The translations under genes and the position numbers were made by a program. Below are positions 29,686 to 38,704 of a stretch of DNA of 64,000 bases, one piece after another. Positions within the stretch are counted from its first letter, which is position 1, and every line of letters begins with the position of its first letter. Source of the DNA: an uncultured Opitutia bacterium (GTDB lineage Bacteria > Verrucomicrobiota > Verrucomicrobiia > Opitutales > Coraliomargaritaceae); the NCBI GenBank assembly GCA_937136395.1, contig CAKZOI010000022.1, positions 62,001-126,000 of the forward strand, read 5' to 3'. Below the pieces are notes generated by a model, which was not told the DNA's origin, did no database searches, and saw only the letters and a list, made by a program, of their open reading frames with translations.

Positions 29686-31650
29686 TTACCCTACTATTTG
29701 AAAAATGTGAGCGACGCGCCGGTTTGGTTCGAGCTCCAAGTAAGGTTGGCTGCCGTGCCAGATGTATTCTTTCTGAGCGTCAAAGTGATCACGAAGGATG
29801 AGTGTGCCGTTGTCCGGGAGGCCAAGGTCTGACATGGGTAAGTGAATTGTGCCGACTTGCTTGTTAAACCAGTCCATATTCACGACGACGATAAAACGAT
29901 CCGTCTTGTCGAAGTTCTCCTTGAGGTAGGCAATAAAGTTTGAATTCGAGCAGGGTATGAACTGAATGTTTAAGGTGCGCTGGAATGCCTGATGCGTGTT
30001 GCGTATGCCGTTGATGAGTGCGATCTCGTTCTTAATATTTCCTGGCTTATCCCAGTTCCAAACTTTGAGCTCATACTTTTCACTATTGTTGTTCTCTTCC
30101 TTACCTGGATAGGGCTCGTTATCAAGGACTTCGTAGGATGGACCGTAGATACCCATATTGGATGAGAGCGTGGCAGCGAGGAGGTAGCGGCCGATATAGG
30201 TGGCTCGATTTCCTTTTTGCAGGTCTTCGTGAAGGATGTCTGGTGTATTAGGCCAGAAGTTCGGGTAGAAGTATTCTTTGGTCTCACTTTGCGTGAGTTC
30301 TTCGACGTATTCTTGTAGCTCGGCGGCGTTATTGCGCCAGGTGAAGTAGGTGTAACCGTGAGTGTAACCGCCTTTAGCGAGACAGTGCATACGCTTCGGT
30401 CGTGTAAAAGCTTCTGCGAGGAAAATGACTTCAGGGTATTTTGCTTTGATGTTTAGCACGCACCAACGCCAGAACTCCATTGATTTGGTGTGTGGGTTGT
30501 CGACGCGAAAGACTTTTACGCCTTGCTCGATCCAATATTCGAAAACGCTTTTTAGTTCTTCCCATAGGTTTTCCCAGTCATCGGTTTCGAAATTGATCGG
30601 CAGGATATCTTGATACTTCTTTGGTGGGTTCTCGGCGTATTGAACGGTGCCATCCGGACGCCAACGGAACCAGGATGGATGTTCTTTCACCCATGGGTGG
30701 TCTGGGGCGCATTGAAATGCGATATCGAGTGCGACTTCCATGCCATGTTGGTCCGCTTCGTGGAGGAACCATTTGAAATCATCGAGTGTGCCGAGCTCGG
30801 GAAGGATCGCTTTATGTCCGCCTTCGGCGGCACCGATCGCCCATGGACTGCCGACATCCGTATCGGATGGAGTCAGGGTGTTGTTTTTGCCTTTGCGGAA
30901 TTCGCGGCCAACAGGATTGATCGGCGGGAAGTAGATGATATTGAACCCCATGCGTTGGATCTCGGGCAGACGTGTCGCCGCATCGCGGAAAGTGCCGTGA
31001 GTGACGCCGTCATTGGCGCAGGAGCGCGGGAAATACTCATACCATGAGCTGAACGCAGCACGTTCGCGCTCGACGAGCATGAGTGAGCGAGCTGTTACTG
31101 TTTCCCATTCACGTGCTGGGTATGCGCGAGCGATGCCGAGCACATGCTTGCTGTAAGCAAGGGTGATACGTTGATTTGTGTCAGCTTTGGAATCGCCGAG
31201 AAATTTCGCCCACTCTTTAAGTTGCTTGGCGTCCTTCTTTGACGCGCGCTTCGAGGTTTGCTCGAGCAGTTCAGCGCCGATCTTACATTCGATATCAATG
31301 GGTTGTCCTTCTGCGTGCTTCTTTTTGAAGCCTTCATACCAACTGCCGTAGTGGTCAATGACGCCGGCTGCTTCGTATTCATACAGGCCAATCTCGCGGG
31401 TTTCGTAATTGGCAGCAAACTCGTCATTTCCCAAAGCTTGCATGGGCAAGTAGTCCCAATCGGAGTCACCGATCTTGCGGATGCGCAGATCGAGGGTGAG
31501 GAGGTCGTGGGAGTCTGCAAAGGCGTGTGCTTTGAAGTTTACCCAATCGCCTTTGACGCGTTTGAATGGATTACGACCACCATCAATTTGTGGTGAGAGG
31601 TGGTCGATGACAACGCGTGCCTGACCGTTTTGTTTGGCTAGAAAGGACAT
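29686..31650 (-). CDS. glgE: Alpha-1,4-glucan:maltose-1-phosphate maltosyltransferase
   Basis: Encodes 654 residues, a GH13 subfamily 3 enzyme. An N-terminal beta domain (ARVVIDHLSPQIDGGRNPFKR) precedes the barrel with GFNIIYFPPINPVGREFRKGKNNTL, ALDIAFQCAPDHPWVKEHP, nucleophile region VFRVDNPHTK and acid/base FLAEAFTRP, followed by YFTWRN. It adds maltosyl units from maltose-1-phosphate to the non-reducing end of alpha-1,4-glucan. The next gene on the same strand is a GlgM-type synthase, which would supply that donor. Length is typical. Confidence 0.95.
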   Translation of the reverse strand: MSFLAKQNGQARVVIDHLSPQIDGGRNPFKRVKGDWVNFKAHAFADSHDLLTLDLRIRKIGDSDWDYLPMQALGNDEFAANYETREIGLYEYEAAGVIDHYGSWYEGFKKKHAEGQPIDIECKIGAELLEQTSKRASKKDAKQLKEWAKFLGDSKADTNQRITLAYSKHVLGIARAYPAREWETVTARSLMLVERERAAFSSWYEYFPRSCANDGVTHGTFRDAATRLPEIQRMGFNIIYFPPINPVGREFRKGKNNTLTPSDTDVGSPWAIGAAEGGHKAILPELGTLDDFKWFLHEADQHGMEVALDIAFQCAPDHPWVKEHPSWFRWRPDGTVQYAENPPKKYQDILPINFETDDWENLWEELKSVFEYWIEQGVKVFRVDNPHTKSMEFWRWCVLNIKAKYPEVIFLAEAFTRPKRMHCLAKGGYTHGYTYFTWRNNAAELQEYVEELTQSETKEYFYPNFWPNTPDILHEDLQKGNRATYIGRYLLAATLSSNMGIYGPSYEVLDNEPYPGKEENNNSEKYELKVWNWDKPGNIKNEIALINGIRNTHQAFQRTLNIQFIPCSNSNFIAYLKENFDKTDRFIVVVNMDWFNKQVGTIHLPMSDLGLPDNGTLILRDHFDAQKEYIWHGSQPYLELEPNRRVAHIFQIVG

Positions 31651-31664
31651 TTACGAATGTAGAA

Positions 31665-32876
31665 TTAAGAGTATTCCTTGATTAGGGAGGCGTAGAGATC
31701 GCGAGTTTGCTCGGCGATACTTGTCCAACTAAAGAGGTCCACCGCGCGCTTGCGACCTGCCTTCGCGAATCGCTCGCGCTTCTCAGGGTCCTCCATCAAG
31801 CGGTTCACGTTGTGTGCGAGATCCTTGGCAAATGCAGTTGGATGAAGCGGTGCGAATGGGCTCTCGCTTTGCTGTGCGACAGGCACTAGGAGGCCAGTTT
31901 CGTCGTGCACGACGACTTCTGGAATGCCACCTACTGCGGAGCCGACGACTGGAGTTTCGCAGGCCATTGCTTCGAGGTTGATGATACCGAATGGCTCATA
32001 GATGGATGGGCAACAGAAGACTGCGGCGCCCGAGTAGAGCTGGATAATATCTGTCTTGTTGGCCATTTCATCGATCCAGTAAATGCCTTCGCGGTCTTTT
32101 TGAACTTCATCGACTGCAGCTTTCATCTCTGCTGCAATTTCCGGAGTGTCGGGTGCGCCCGCACAAAGCACCACATTGTAGCCTTCATGCATGTATTTGA
32201 TCGCTTCGACTAGATGGATGATACCCTTTTGGCGGGTGATGCGGCCAACAAAGAGGACAAACGGCTTGTCGTTGGGCACACCAAACTTCGTCAGTGCCGG
32301 ACTTGCGTCCACTGGCTTGTATTCATCAGTGTCTATACCATTATAGATGACGTGAACCTTCTCTGGAGATACATTAAAGTGCTTGAGGATATCGGTCTTT
32401 GTGCCTTCGGAGACAGCAACTACAGCATCAGCCATTTCGAGTGCAGTTTTTTCTACCCAGCAACTAAAGTCGTAGCCACCTTCAAGTTGTTCGCGCTTCC
32501 AGGGACGGAGTGGCTCAAGCGAGTGGCCAGTGATGACCAGAGGGATCCCGTAGTTGAGCTTCGTCATGATCCCCGCCATGTGCGTATACCACGTGTGGCA
32601 GTGCACGACGTCGGCTTGATTGCCATCTGCATTAAATGAAATTGCACGCTGCGAACTCGACATAATGGAGTGCAAGTGCTTAGGTGCGCCAAAGTTCTCT
32701 GTGCTCACTGGGTAGCCTTTGACGGTGAGTGGTTTGCCAGGAGTGTGCTGATCGCCGAATGCGCGGACATCTACATCTATGAGCTTAGCAAGTTCACGGG
32801 TGAGGTATTCGACGTGGACGCCGGCTCCGCCATAATTGTAAGGGGGATACTCGTTGGTGTAGATTAAAGAATTCAT
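31665..32876 (-). CDS. glgM: GT4 glycogen synthase/maltose-1-phosphate synthase (GlgM-like)
   Basis: Encodes 403 residues from ATG 32876. The frame is open to 32993, but the conserved start is NSLIYTNEYPPYNYGGAGVH. It is a GT-B transferase of the actinobacterial GlgA/GlgM type: VHCHTWYTHMAG, GHSLEPLRPWK, VIYNGIDTDEY, FVGRITRQKGI and PSIYEPFGIINLEAMACETPVVGS. Mycobacterial members use ADP-glucose and glucose-1-phosphate to form maltose-1-phosphate, or extend glucan. Location 14 bases upstream of glgE favours the maltose-1-phosphate role. Catalysis is not proven by sequence alone. Confidence 0.9.
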   Translation of the reverse strand: MNSLIYTNEYPPYNYGGAGVHVEYLTRELAKLIDVDVRAFGDQHTPGKPLTVKGYPVSTENFGAPKHLHSIMSSSQRAISFNADGNQADVVHCHTWYTHMAGIMTKLNYGIPLVITGHSLEPLRPWKREQLEGGYDFSCWVEKTALEMADAVVAVSEGTKTDILKHFNVSPEKVHVIYNGIDTDEYKPVDASPALTKFGVPNDKPFVLFVGRITRQKGIIHLVEAIKYMHEGYNVVLCAGAPDTPEIAAEMKAAVDEVQKDREGIYWIDEMANKTDIIQLYSGAAVFCCPSIYEPFGIINLEAMACETPVVGSAVGGIPEVVVHDETGLLVPVAQQSESPFAPLHPTAFAKDLAHNVNRLMEDPEKRERFAKAGRKRAVDLFSWTSIAEQTRDLYASLIKEYS

Positions 32877-32989
32877 AGGGGGCGTTGTTGGTAATGGGCT
32901 AGTTGAACTGTCACAGTTTAATAGCCTTATCTTTAAATCGAGAGAGGCGATTAGGCTCAAGGATTTTCGCACGGATGGCTGCGTAGGAT

Positions 32990-33961
32990 TCACGTGTGGT
33001 CTTGCGCAAACTCGATGGCTCTTTGTTCAGACCAGTAGGTGTTTTCGTCGCTAAATTGCAAAAAACCCATATGCCCGCCACTTTGAGGCGCTTCTAAGTG
33101 AAAATAGCGATGCGTCGATGCGACGTCTGTGGGGAAGCATTTGGCGGTCAAGAATGGATCGTTTCGGGCGTTCACTAGTAGGGTGGCAACAGAAATGTCT
33201 TTAAGCACCGGTCCACAGCTACATTGTTGCCAATACTCGTCGGCGCTCGCAAAGCCATTGAGGGGAGCAGTATAGTTACCATCAAACTCTCGAAAGGTTC
33301 TCATTTGGTCGATGCCAGTGTCAGTGATTTGACCTGGAAACTGCCTGACTTTGTGCCGAACTTTGTTGGTCAGTGTTTTGAGGAAACGTCGCATGTAAAT
33401 TCGATTGGCAAACCTTTCTAGCTGCTCGGCGCTGCTGGCGAGGTCTGTGGCGACTGAAAACGCCACTGCACACCGAATCTGTGGGTATAGGCTAGATCCT
33501 TGATCGCCTAAATATTTCAAGGTGATATTTCCGCCTAGACTGAAGCCAATGAGTGAAATGGCCTCGTAGTCATGATGTGTGACCACATGTTTAATGATCG
33601 CGCCCAAATCTGCGGTGGAGCCGCTGTGGTAGGATGTTAGTAAGCGATTTGCCTCGCCGCTACAGCCACGTAGGTTCCAAGCCAGTGTGTGCCAACCCTT
33701 TCGTTTGAAGGCGCTTGCCATACCACGCACGTATTTGCCATTCGAGCTGCCTTCTAGACCGTGTGTTACTATAACGAGTTGCTTGGAAGGACCCTCGCGC
33801 AGCCAATCCAGATCGAGGAAGTCGCCATCTGCGGTATCGATGCGTTCGCGTGTGTAGTTCACTTCGGGCATTTTTCGGAACAGAGTCGGAAAAATCGTTT
33901 GCACGTGCCCATGGCTCAGCCCTAGAGGTGGCTGGTAGCTTGAATTTTCAATCAGTGGCAT
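32990..33961 (-). CDS. Alpha/beta hydrolase, YheT-like
   Basis: Encodes 323 residues. It starts with the YheT/ABHD1-3 pattern YQPPLGLSHGHVQTIFPTLFR, then VTHGLEGSSNGKYVRGM, WNLRGCSGEANR, the nucleophile elbow GFSLGGNI, and late ARNDPFL and SGGHMGFL (Asp and His of the triad). The family hydrolyses esters of unknown nature. It is upstream of glgM on the same strand with about 110 bases between, so may be in a separate transcript. Confidence 0.9.
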   Translation of the reverse strand: MPLIENSSYQPPLGLSHGHVQTIFPTLFRKMPEVNYTRERIDTADGDFLDLDWLREGPSKQLVIVTHGLEGSSNGKYVRGMASAFKRKGWHTLAWNLRGCSGEANRLLTSYHSGSTADLGAIIKHVVTHHDYEAISLIGFSLGGNITLKYLGDQGSSLYPQIRCAVAFSVATDLASSAEQLERFANRIYMRRFLKTLTNKVRHKVRQFPGQITDTGIDQMRTFREFDGNYTAPLNGFASADEYWQQCSCGPVLKDISVATLLVNARNDPFLTAKCFPTDVASTHRYFHLEAPQSGGHMGFLQFSDENTYWSEQRAIEFAQDHT

Positions 33962-34015
33962 CTTATCGTGTTCGTCGTTTGCAATGGGTGCAGAAATACT
34001 TGATAAGTATTGATT

Positions 34016-34432
34016 ATGATCAAGTCATTCCCCCATTTCTTATTTGCTATCACAGTTCTCGTTTCATTCGTAGCATGTGAAAAGTCTGGCGATGTCGATG
34101 CCAACGAAACCGCCGAGCAGGCGTCGCCGAAGGCTCAGGTCGACGTTGAAGAAGTGAAAGAAGACCTCAAGGAGATCGCTGCGCATGCGCATTCCGAAGC
34201 CAAAGAAGTCATTGCGACTGTGAAGGAGAAAGGGGCTAAGAATTTGGAAGTCGCGAAAGAGAAGTTGGCCGAGGTGAAGGCTGAAGCGAGTGAAGAGATG
34301 ACCGAGCTGGTCGAAATGGCTGACCGAGAATTAGAGGAAGCAGGCGCGGCCTTGAAGAGCGCAAAAGAAGATGCTGCGGAGTCGTTGAATCAGTTCCTGC
34401 AAAAGGAATCTGCGGTAGAGACGGATCAGTAA
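34016..34432 (+). CDS. Helix-rich lipoprotein, unrecognised
   Basis: Encodes 138 residues from ATG 34016. The signal ends in a lipobox VSFVAC with Cys at about residue 21, so it is a predicted lipoprotein. After that it is almost all charged alpha helix (VEEVKEDLKEIAAHAHSEAK, EVIATVKEKGAKNLEVAKEK) with a short-period Ala/Glu/Lys pattern like LEA- or apolipoprotein-type amphipathic helices. No enzymatic motif is visible. Its 3' end overlaps the convergent methyltransferase gene by 7 bases. Confidence 0.72.
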   Translation: MIKSFPHFLFAITVLVSFVACEKSGDVDANETAEQASPKAQVDVEEVKEDLKEIAAHAHSEAKEVIATVKEKGAKNLEVAKEKLAEVKAEASEEMTELVEMADRELEEAGAALKSAKEDAAESLNQFLQKESAVETDQ

Positions 34433-35076
34433 GCGTCGTCATCACCTTCTGTTTTCTGATAAATGCAGATGTCTTTGTCTCCGTAGTAGGCGACTAGGAT
34501 CGCACCTTCACCGGCGACGGCATCGAATAGTTTGAGCATCATATCTTGTTCGCCTGGCCAAGGGTAGACGAAGAATAGGTCGACTTCTTCAATATCGATA
34601 TCCATGCCCTCGTAGCGCGCGGAGTATTCACTTGTATAGCCAAAGCTATCATCGCGAACGATATCGTGTCCGCTCAGTGCATCATAAATAATAAAACCTT
34701 CTGGGATGAAGCTGATTGCTAAAAACTCTGCGTCAATATTTTGGTCGCTGAGTAGGGCCTCTGCTTTTTCGACGAGCATGGGCTCGATTTCGATGCCCGT
34801 GGCTTCGTAATTAAGCAGGGCCGCGAAGGCAGTGCCGACGCCGAAACCGCTGCCCCATTCGATGAAGTTGCTGCCGAGGGGGAGCCCTTGATCTGTGACG
34901 TATTTGAGCGCCGAATACACTTGATCCGGTTCACTCGGCACATAGCGGGGGAAGCGCTTGTTTAGCTTTTCGTCGTAGAAGCGGTCGCAATGAGCGTCGG
35001 CCTCTTCAATAAACGCTTGGACGTCGTCTGGTATTGAGCGCGCTTCGACCTCATAAGGCAGTTGGATGTAGGCCAT
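34426..35076 (-). CDS. SAM-dependent methyltransferase-like protein
   Basis: Encodes 216 residues. The segment FIEWGSGFGVGTAFAALL resembles methyltransferase motif I (E-W-G-S-G), followed by ATGIEIEPMLVEKAEALL (the acidic ribose-binding Glu in motif II) and DLFFVYPWPGEQ later. No DNA- or protein-specific target domain is visible, and the substrate is unknown. The gene ends 5 bases from moeA's end on the same strand (moeA upstream), so it may be cotranscribed with it. Confidence 0.7.
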   Translation of the reverse strand: MAYIQLPYEVEARSIPDDVQAFIEEADAHCDRFYDEKLNKRFPRYVPSEPDQVYSALKYVTDQGLPLGSNFIEWGSGFGVGTAFAALLNYEATGIEIEPMLVEKAEALLSDQNIDAEFLAISFIPEGFIIYDALSGHDIVRDDSFGYTSEYSARYEGMDIDIEEVDLFFVYPWPGEQDMMLKLFDAVAGEGAILVAYYGDKDICIYQKTEGDDDAY

Positions 35077-35081
35077 GAGGA

Positions 35082-36287
35082 TTAGTGCCAGGGGTGGAAG
35101 TCGAATTCAGATCCCACACTGTAGGATTTTGTCTGGATCGGCGGCACGACGATGTATCCATCACTTTTGAGAATGTGGACTAAGTCCCCAGAGTTGTTGA
35201 CTGGTTGCGGTGTCGCAGTGTTGTGCTCGTGGATTGAAACCGGAAGGAAGATCGTGAAATCGTCGCGAGCGCTAATGTCTTGGTCGATATTAACTGATCG
35301 AGTCGCTTCAATGGTTTGTTGTCCCATCGCGTTGAAAATCGCAGGGATGACATATTGATGTAGGCAGGTCAGTGTGGACAGTGGGTTGCCCGGCAGTGTA
35401 AAGACTGAGCATTTTTGATTCGTCCAGAAGCCCATTGGTTTGCCTGGCTTCTGTGCGATGCCGTGAAAGTGATTTGTCAGGCCCAACTCATCCAAGGCAT
35501 CTGGAATATAGTCTTTTTTTCCCATCGAAACACCGCCGCTGAGGAGTAAGATCTCATTCTTTGACAGTAGTGTTTGAAGGGCTGCTTTACAGGCTTCATA
35601 ATTATCGGGTAAGTGTGCCTTCTCTTGCGAATATAAATGCGAGCGAACCAAGGCGGTCTCTACCATGATGTCGTTAGATCGGCGGATTTGATGAGCTGCG
35701 GGAGTGCTATCGATATTCACGAGTTCGTCGCCCGTGCTAATGATTGCGATTGATGGAATCTTCGCTACGGCGAGCTCTGTATTGCCACAGGTCGCGGCCA
35801 CCGCAATCTCTCGACTGCCGATTGGTGTCCCCAGAGCTAGTATCTGTTGCCCTGCAGGGCGATCACTGGCAAAGCCATGAATGCAGTCGTTGGCCTGATG
35901 AGTATTCGGATTTAGTAGTTGCATGGTATGTTCGTCAATACGCTTGGTTTCCTCGTATGGCACGACACAGTCGGCGTCTTCTGGAACGACCGCACCAGTC
36001 ATGATTTCAGCGCAAGAGCGTGGAGCTGGGCCGATCAATTGGGCAGGACTGCCCGCAGGTGCTTGGATGGTAATTTTAAAAATACCTTCGGCGTCAATTT
36101 CACTGGCGCGAATAGCATAGCCGTCCATCATTGAGCGATTGAATGGGGGGAACGGTCGATCTGCATGAATTGCCTCTCTCAGAATGCGACCTGCACATTT
36201 GTTTAAGGGGCAATGCACGGTCGCCACGGCAGGTAGGTTTTCGTTGATGAGGCGTGTTGCCTCTGTTGAAGTGATTAAAGCTTTCAT
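35082..36287 (-). CDS. moeA: Molybdopterin molybdotransferase
   Basis: Encodes 401 residues. Signature blocks are HADRPFPPFNRSMMDGYAIRASE, GPAPRSCAEIMTGAVVPEDADCVVPYEE, ISTGDELV, RSNDIMV and the MogA-like LLSGGVSMGKKDYIPDAL with LPGNPLSTLTC. MoeA inserts molybdate into adenylylated molybdopterin. It is divergently placed with moaA, with only 5 bases between their start codons, so both promoters must lie within the neighbouring genes or overlap. Confidence 0.95.
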   Translation of the reverse strand: MKALITSTEATRLINENLPAVATVHCPLNKCAGRILREAIHADRPFPPFNRSMMDGYAIRASEIDAEGIFKITIQAPAGSPAQLIGPAPRSCAEIMTGAVVPEDADCVVPYEETKRIDEHTMQLLNPNTHQANDCIHGFASDRPAGQQILALGTPIGSREIAVAATCGNTELAVAKIPSIAIISTGDELVNIDSTPAAHQIRRSNDIMVETALVRSHLYSQEKAHLPDNYEACKAALQTLLSKNEILLLSGGVSMGKKDYIPDALDELGLTNHFHGIAQKPGKPMGFWTNQKCSVFTLPGNPLSTLTCLHQYVIPAIFNAMGQQTIEATRSVNIDQDISARDDFTIFLPVSIHEHNTATPQPVNNSGDLVHILKSDGYIVVPPIQTKSYSVGSEFDFHPWH

Positions 36288-36292
36288 GTGGA

Positions 36293-37342
36293 ATGTTCGT
36301 GCATAGCGTGCACGGATACGTTTTTAAAGACTCAATGATAAAAGATCAAAGAGGGCGAGGACTGACCGATCTGCGAATTTCGCTGATAGATCGCTGTAAC
36401 TTGCGCTGCAGCTATTGTATGCCGAAAGAGATTTTCGGTCCGGATTATCAGTTTTTAAAGAAAAAGGAGTGGCTGCGTTTTACCGAGTTAGATGATTTGG
36501 TTGAAGCTTTTGTGAAGCTAGGCGTGCGAAAGGTCCGGTTGACAGGTGGAGAGCCATTGCTACGCCCTGGTTTGTCTAAGTATATTCGCGGGCTGAAGCA
36601 TTTGCATCAAATTGAAGATGTCGCGCTGACCACTAATGCATTGCGTCTCGCCGAGAAAGTTGGCGAATTGAAAGAGGCGGGCTTGGATCGCGTGACTGTC
36701 AGCTTGGATGCGCTGGATCCCGAGATTGCAGGCGCGATGAATGGACGCGGAATTGCGCCGAAAGCCGTATTGGCCGGAATCGAGGCGGCTCAGGCAGTTG
36801 GCTTTCAAGTCAAGGTGAACATGGTTGTCGAGCGAGGAGTCAACGACGGTGAGATTTTACCGATGGCGCGCTATTTTAAAGGGCGTGGCGTGACGCTGCG
36901 GTTTATTGAGTTCATGGATGTGGGAAATCACAACGGCTGGGCGATGGATCGTGTGGTGAGTGGTCGCGAGATTTTGCAGACAATCGAACCGGAGTTTAAG
37001 GTGGAGCCGTTGGATGTGACTTCCGATAAAGAAGTCGCGAAACGTTATCGCTACACGGATGGTTCCGGTGAATTTGGCCTGATTACTTCAGTGACTCAGC
37101 CGTTTTGCGGCGGCTGCACGCGAGCACGCATCTCGGCGGACGGTAAGCTATATACCTGTCTCTTTGCGAGCCAGGGTTTGGATTTGAAGTCCTTCATGCG
37201 AGCGGATGATTACGAGAAAGCGAAGCTTTTCGAATTACTAAGAAAGCATTGGTCGGTCCGCGAAGATCGCTATTCGGAGGTGCGCACCGATGATGGCTTT
37301 ACTTCTCGTGATAAGGTCGAGATGTCCTACATCGGTGGGTGA
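36293..37342 (+). CDS. moaA: GTP 3',8-cyclase (radical SAM), molybdenum cofactor synthesis
   Basis: Encodes 349 residues from ATG 36293; an alternative at 36335 removes 14 non-conserved residues. The radical SAM cluster motif is CNLRCSYC in LTDLRISLIDRCNLRCSYCMP. Also seen are KVRLTGGEPLLRPGL, TTNALRL, RVTVSLDALD, and the C-terminal cluster around FCGGCTRARISADGKLYTCLF. It ends in Gly-Gly, as MoaA proteins do. It makes 3',8-cyclo-7,8-dihydro-GTP. Its neighbours moeA and the decayed nitrate locus indicate that Mo cofactor once served nitrate reductase, though other Mo enzymes may exist. Confidence 0.95.
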   Translation: MFVHSVHGYVFKDSMIKDQRGRGLTDLRISLIDRCNLRCSYCMPKEIFGPDYQFLKKKEWLRFTELDDLVEAFVKLGVRKVRLTGGEPLLRPGLSKYIRGLKHLHQIEDVALTTNALRLAEKVGELKEAGLDRVTVSLDALDPEIAGAMNGRGIAPKAVLAGIEAAQAVGFQVKVNMVVERGVNDGEILPMARYFKGRGVTLRFIEFMDVGNHNGWAMDRVVSGREILQTIEPEFKVEPLDVTSDKEVAKRYRYTDGSGEFGLITSVTQPFCGGCTRARISADGKLYTCLFASQGLDLKSFMRADDYEKAKLFELLRKHWSVREDRYSEVRTDDGFTSRDKVEMSYIGG

Positions 37343-37347
37343 TGCGT

Positions 37348-38376
37348 TTATTTTTTCCGAGTGTTGGAGCTCTTGGGAGCTAAGTTTGATTGGCTCGGGA
37401 GCATGGTGCCAGCGACGGATTCGCAGATGCCTAGAAAAGTCTCCTCGGTGATGGAGAGTTTCTTGTCTTTTGCATAGGTGATGCCCCATTGGCGGGTGAT
37501 TTTTCGGTTGCCGGTCGGGACGTGGACGAGACTGCCGATGTTGATTTCGTTTTCAACGATCCATGATGCAAGAAAGCTGACTCCGTAGTTAATTTTTACC
37601 AGTTCCTTAATTGCCTCCATGCTGCCTAGCTCGATGTAGTTGTGTAGTCCGAGTTTGTTTTGGCGGAAGAAGGCTTCGATTTTTTCGAATGTCTGGCTGG
37701 TTTTATTGTATAAAACGAGACGCTCCTGGGCAATTTTGCTCATTTTGCTAGTTCCTTTTTGCGCAAAATCGTGGATCGGTGAACTTACTAAAATGAGCTC
37801 GTCTTTAAAAAGTGGCCTAATTGCAACGTCATTCACATCACTTGGGTCTACAATGATCGCTAGATCGAGCTCGTGGCAGCGCACCATTTCGAGGAGCTCG
37901 GGAGTGTCGGCGGGTGCAATACTCAGGATGCAATCAGGGAAGCACTCGTTGAACTCTCTGAGCACGATAGGCAGTATGTATTGGCAGGCCGTAGTGCTGG
38001 CTCCGATACGCAGTTTGCCGCGCCCCCAGTTGGCACGGTCTTGGATGCGGCTGTGTGCTCCTTGCATCTGATTAAGAATGTTTTGTGCATCTTTGTAGAG
38101 GTCATTACCATCCTCAGTGATGTTGATTTTTCGGCCGGTTCGAGTGACCAATTGACAGCGTAAATCGGTCTCCAAATTTTTGATGGAGTGGCTGATCGCG
38201 GACTGTGTGAGATTTAAGATGCGTGCAGTTTCGGTGAAACTGCCGGCTTGCACTAGTGTGCAGAAAGCAAGTAATTGGCGACCACCGAGCGCTTCTACTC
38301 CGATCGCCCCGATGAGTATATCCGCATGATTCAAGTGTTGCACGAAGCGTGCACACGCTGTGCCGACCCTGCGCAA
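37348..38376 (-). CDS. LysR-family transcriptional regulator
   Basis: Encodes up to 342 residues. The winged HTH begins at [27 protein letters not shown] and continues [13 protein letters not shown]; the effector-binding domain has [18 protein letters not shown] and [10 protein letters not shown]. LysR proteins normally start just before GRQLLAF, but here about 30 unrelated residues precede it, encoded by DNA antisense to the NrtA-like fragment. The native start appears to be lost at a deletion junction near 38290-38300, or a weak non-ATG codon is used. Regulation of the former nitrate genes is likely. Confidence 0.85.
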   Translation of the reverse strand: MRRVGTACARFVQHLNHADILIGAIGVEALGGRQLLAFCTLVQAGSFTETARILNLTQSAISHSIKNLETDLRCQLVTRTGRKINITEDGNDLYKDAQNILNQMQGAHSRIQDRANWGRGKLRIGASTTACQYILPIVLREFNECFPDCILSIAPADTPELLEMVRCHELDLAIIVDPSDVNDVAIRPLFKDELILVSSPIHDFAQKGTSKMSKIAQERLVLYNKTSQTFEKIEAFFRQNKLGLHNYIELGSMEAIKELVKINYGVSFLASWIVENEINIGSLVHVPTGNRKITRQWGITYAKDKKLSITEETFLGICESVAGTMLPSQSNLAPKSSNTRKK

Positions 38377-38676
38377 GTTCCGGAAATATTAAATGTGCTC
38401 TCAAGTCCTTCTTATCTGAACTGTCGACCCGAGACATTAGCGCATGCGTTCTCCGGAAGTTTCCCCATGGGGCATGGGCAAATCAGCGAAGGTGATTTTA
38501 TTCAATTTAGTGCACACGAAGTGAATCGGCCCGATAAGAAACGCGCAGCTCTTGTTTACGAAGACCTTTGCCGCTACTTGCCGCATCCGAACCTAAAGGC
38601 GGCCACCCCGAAGATGATTTCCCGCGTTTATCGCGAATCCATTTATGAGCAGGCGATGAGCCCAGCTGTAATCTAA
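38275..38676 (+). pseudogene. NrtA/CmpA-family binding protein, C-terminal remnant
   Basis: An open frame of about 133 residues without a sensible start. The protein reads [48 protein letters not shown] and ends without a signal. This resembles the C-terminal third of cytoplasmic or periplasmic nitrate-binding proteins (NrtA/CmpA/NasS). The N-terminal about 250 residues are missing. The start is antisense to the LysR N-terminus. A second fragment of such a gene begins 28 bases later. It is probably a remnant and not expressed as a functional protein. Confidence 0.6.
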
Positions 38677-38704
38677 TATCTATATTAAACTAGAAAATGC
38701 CACT

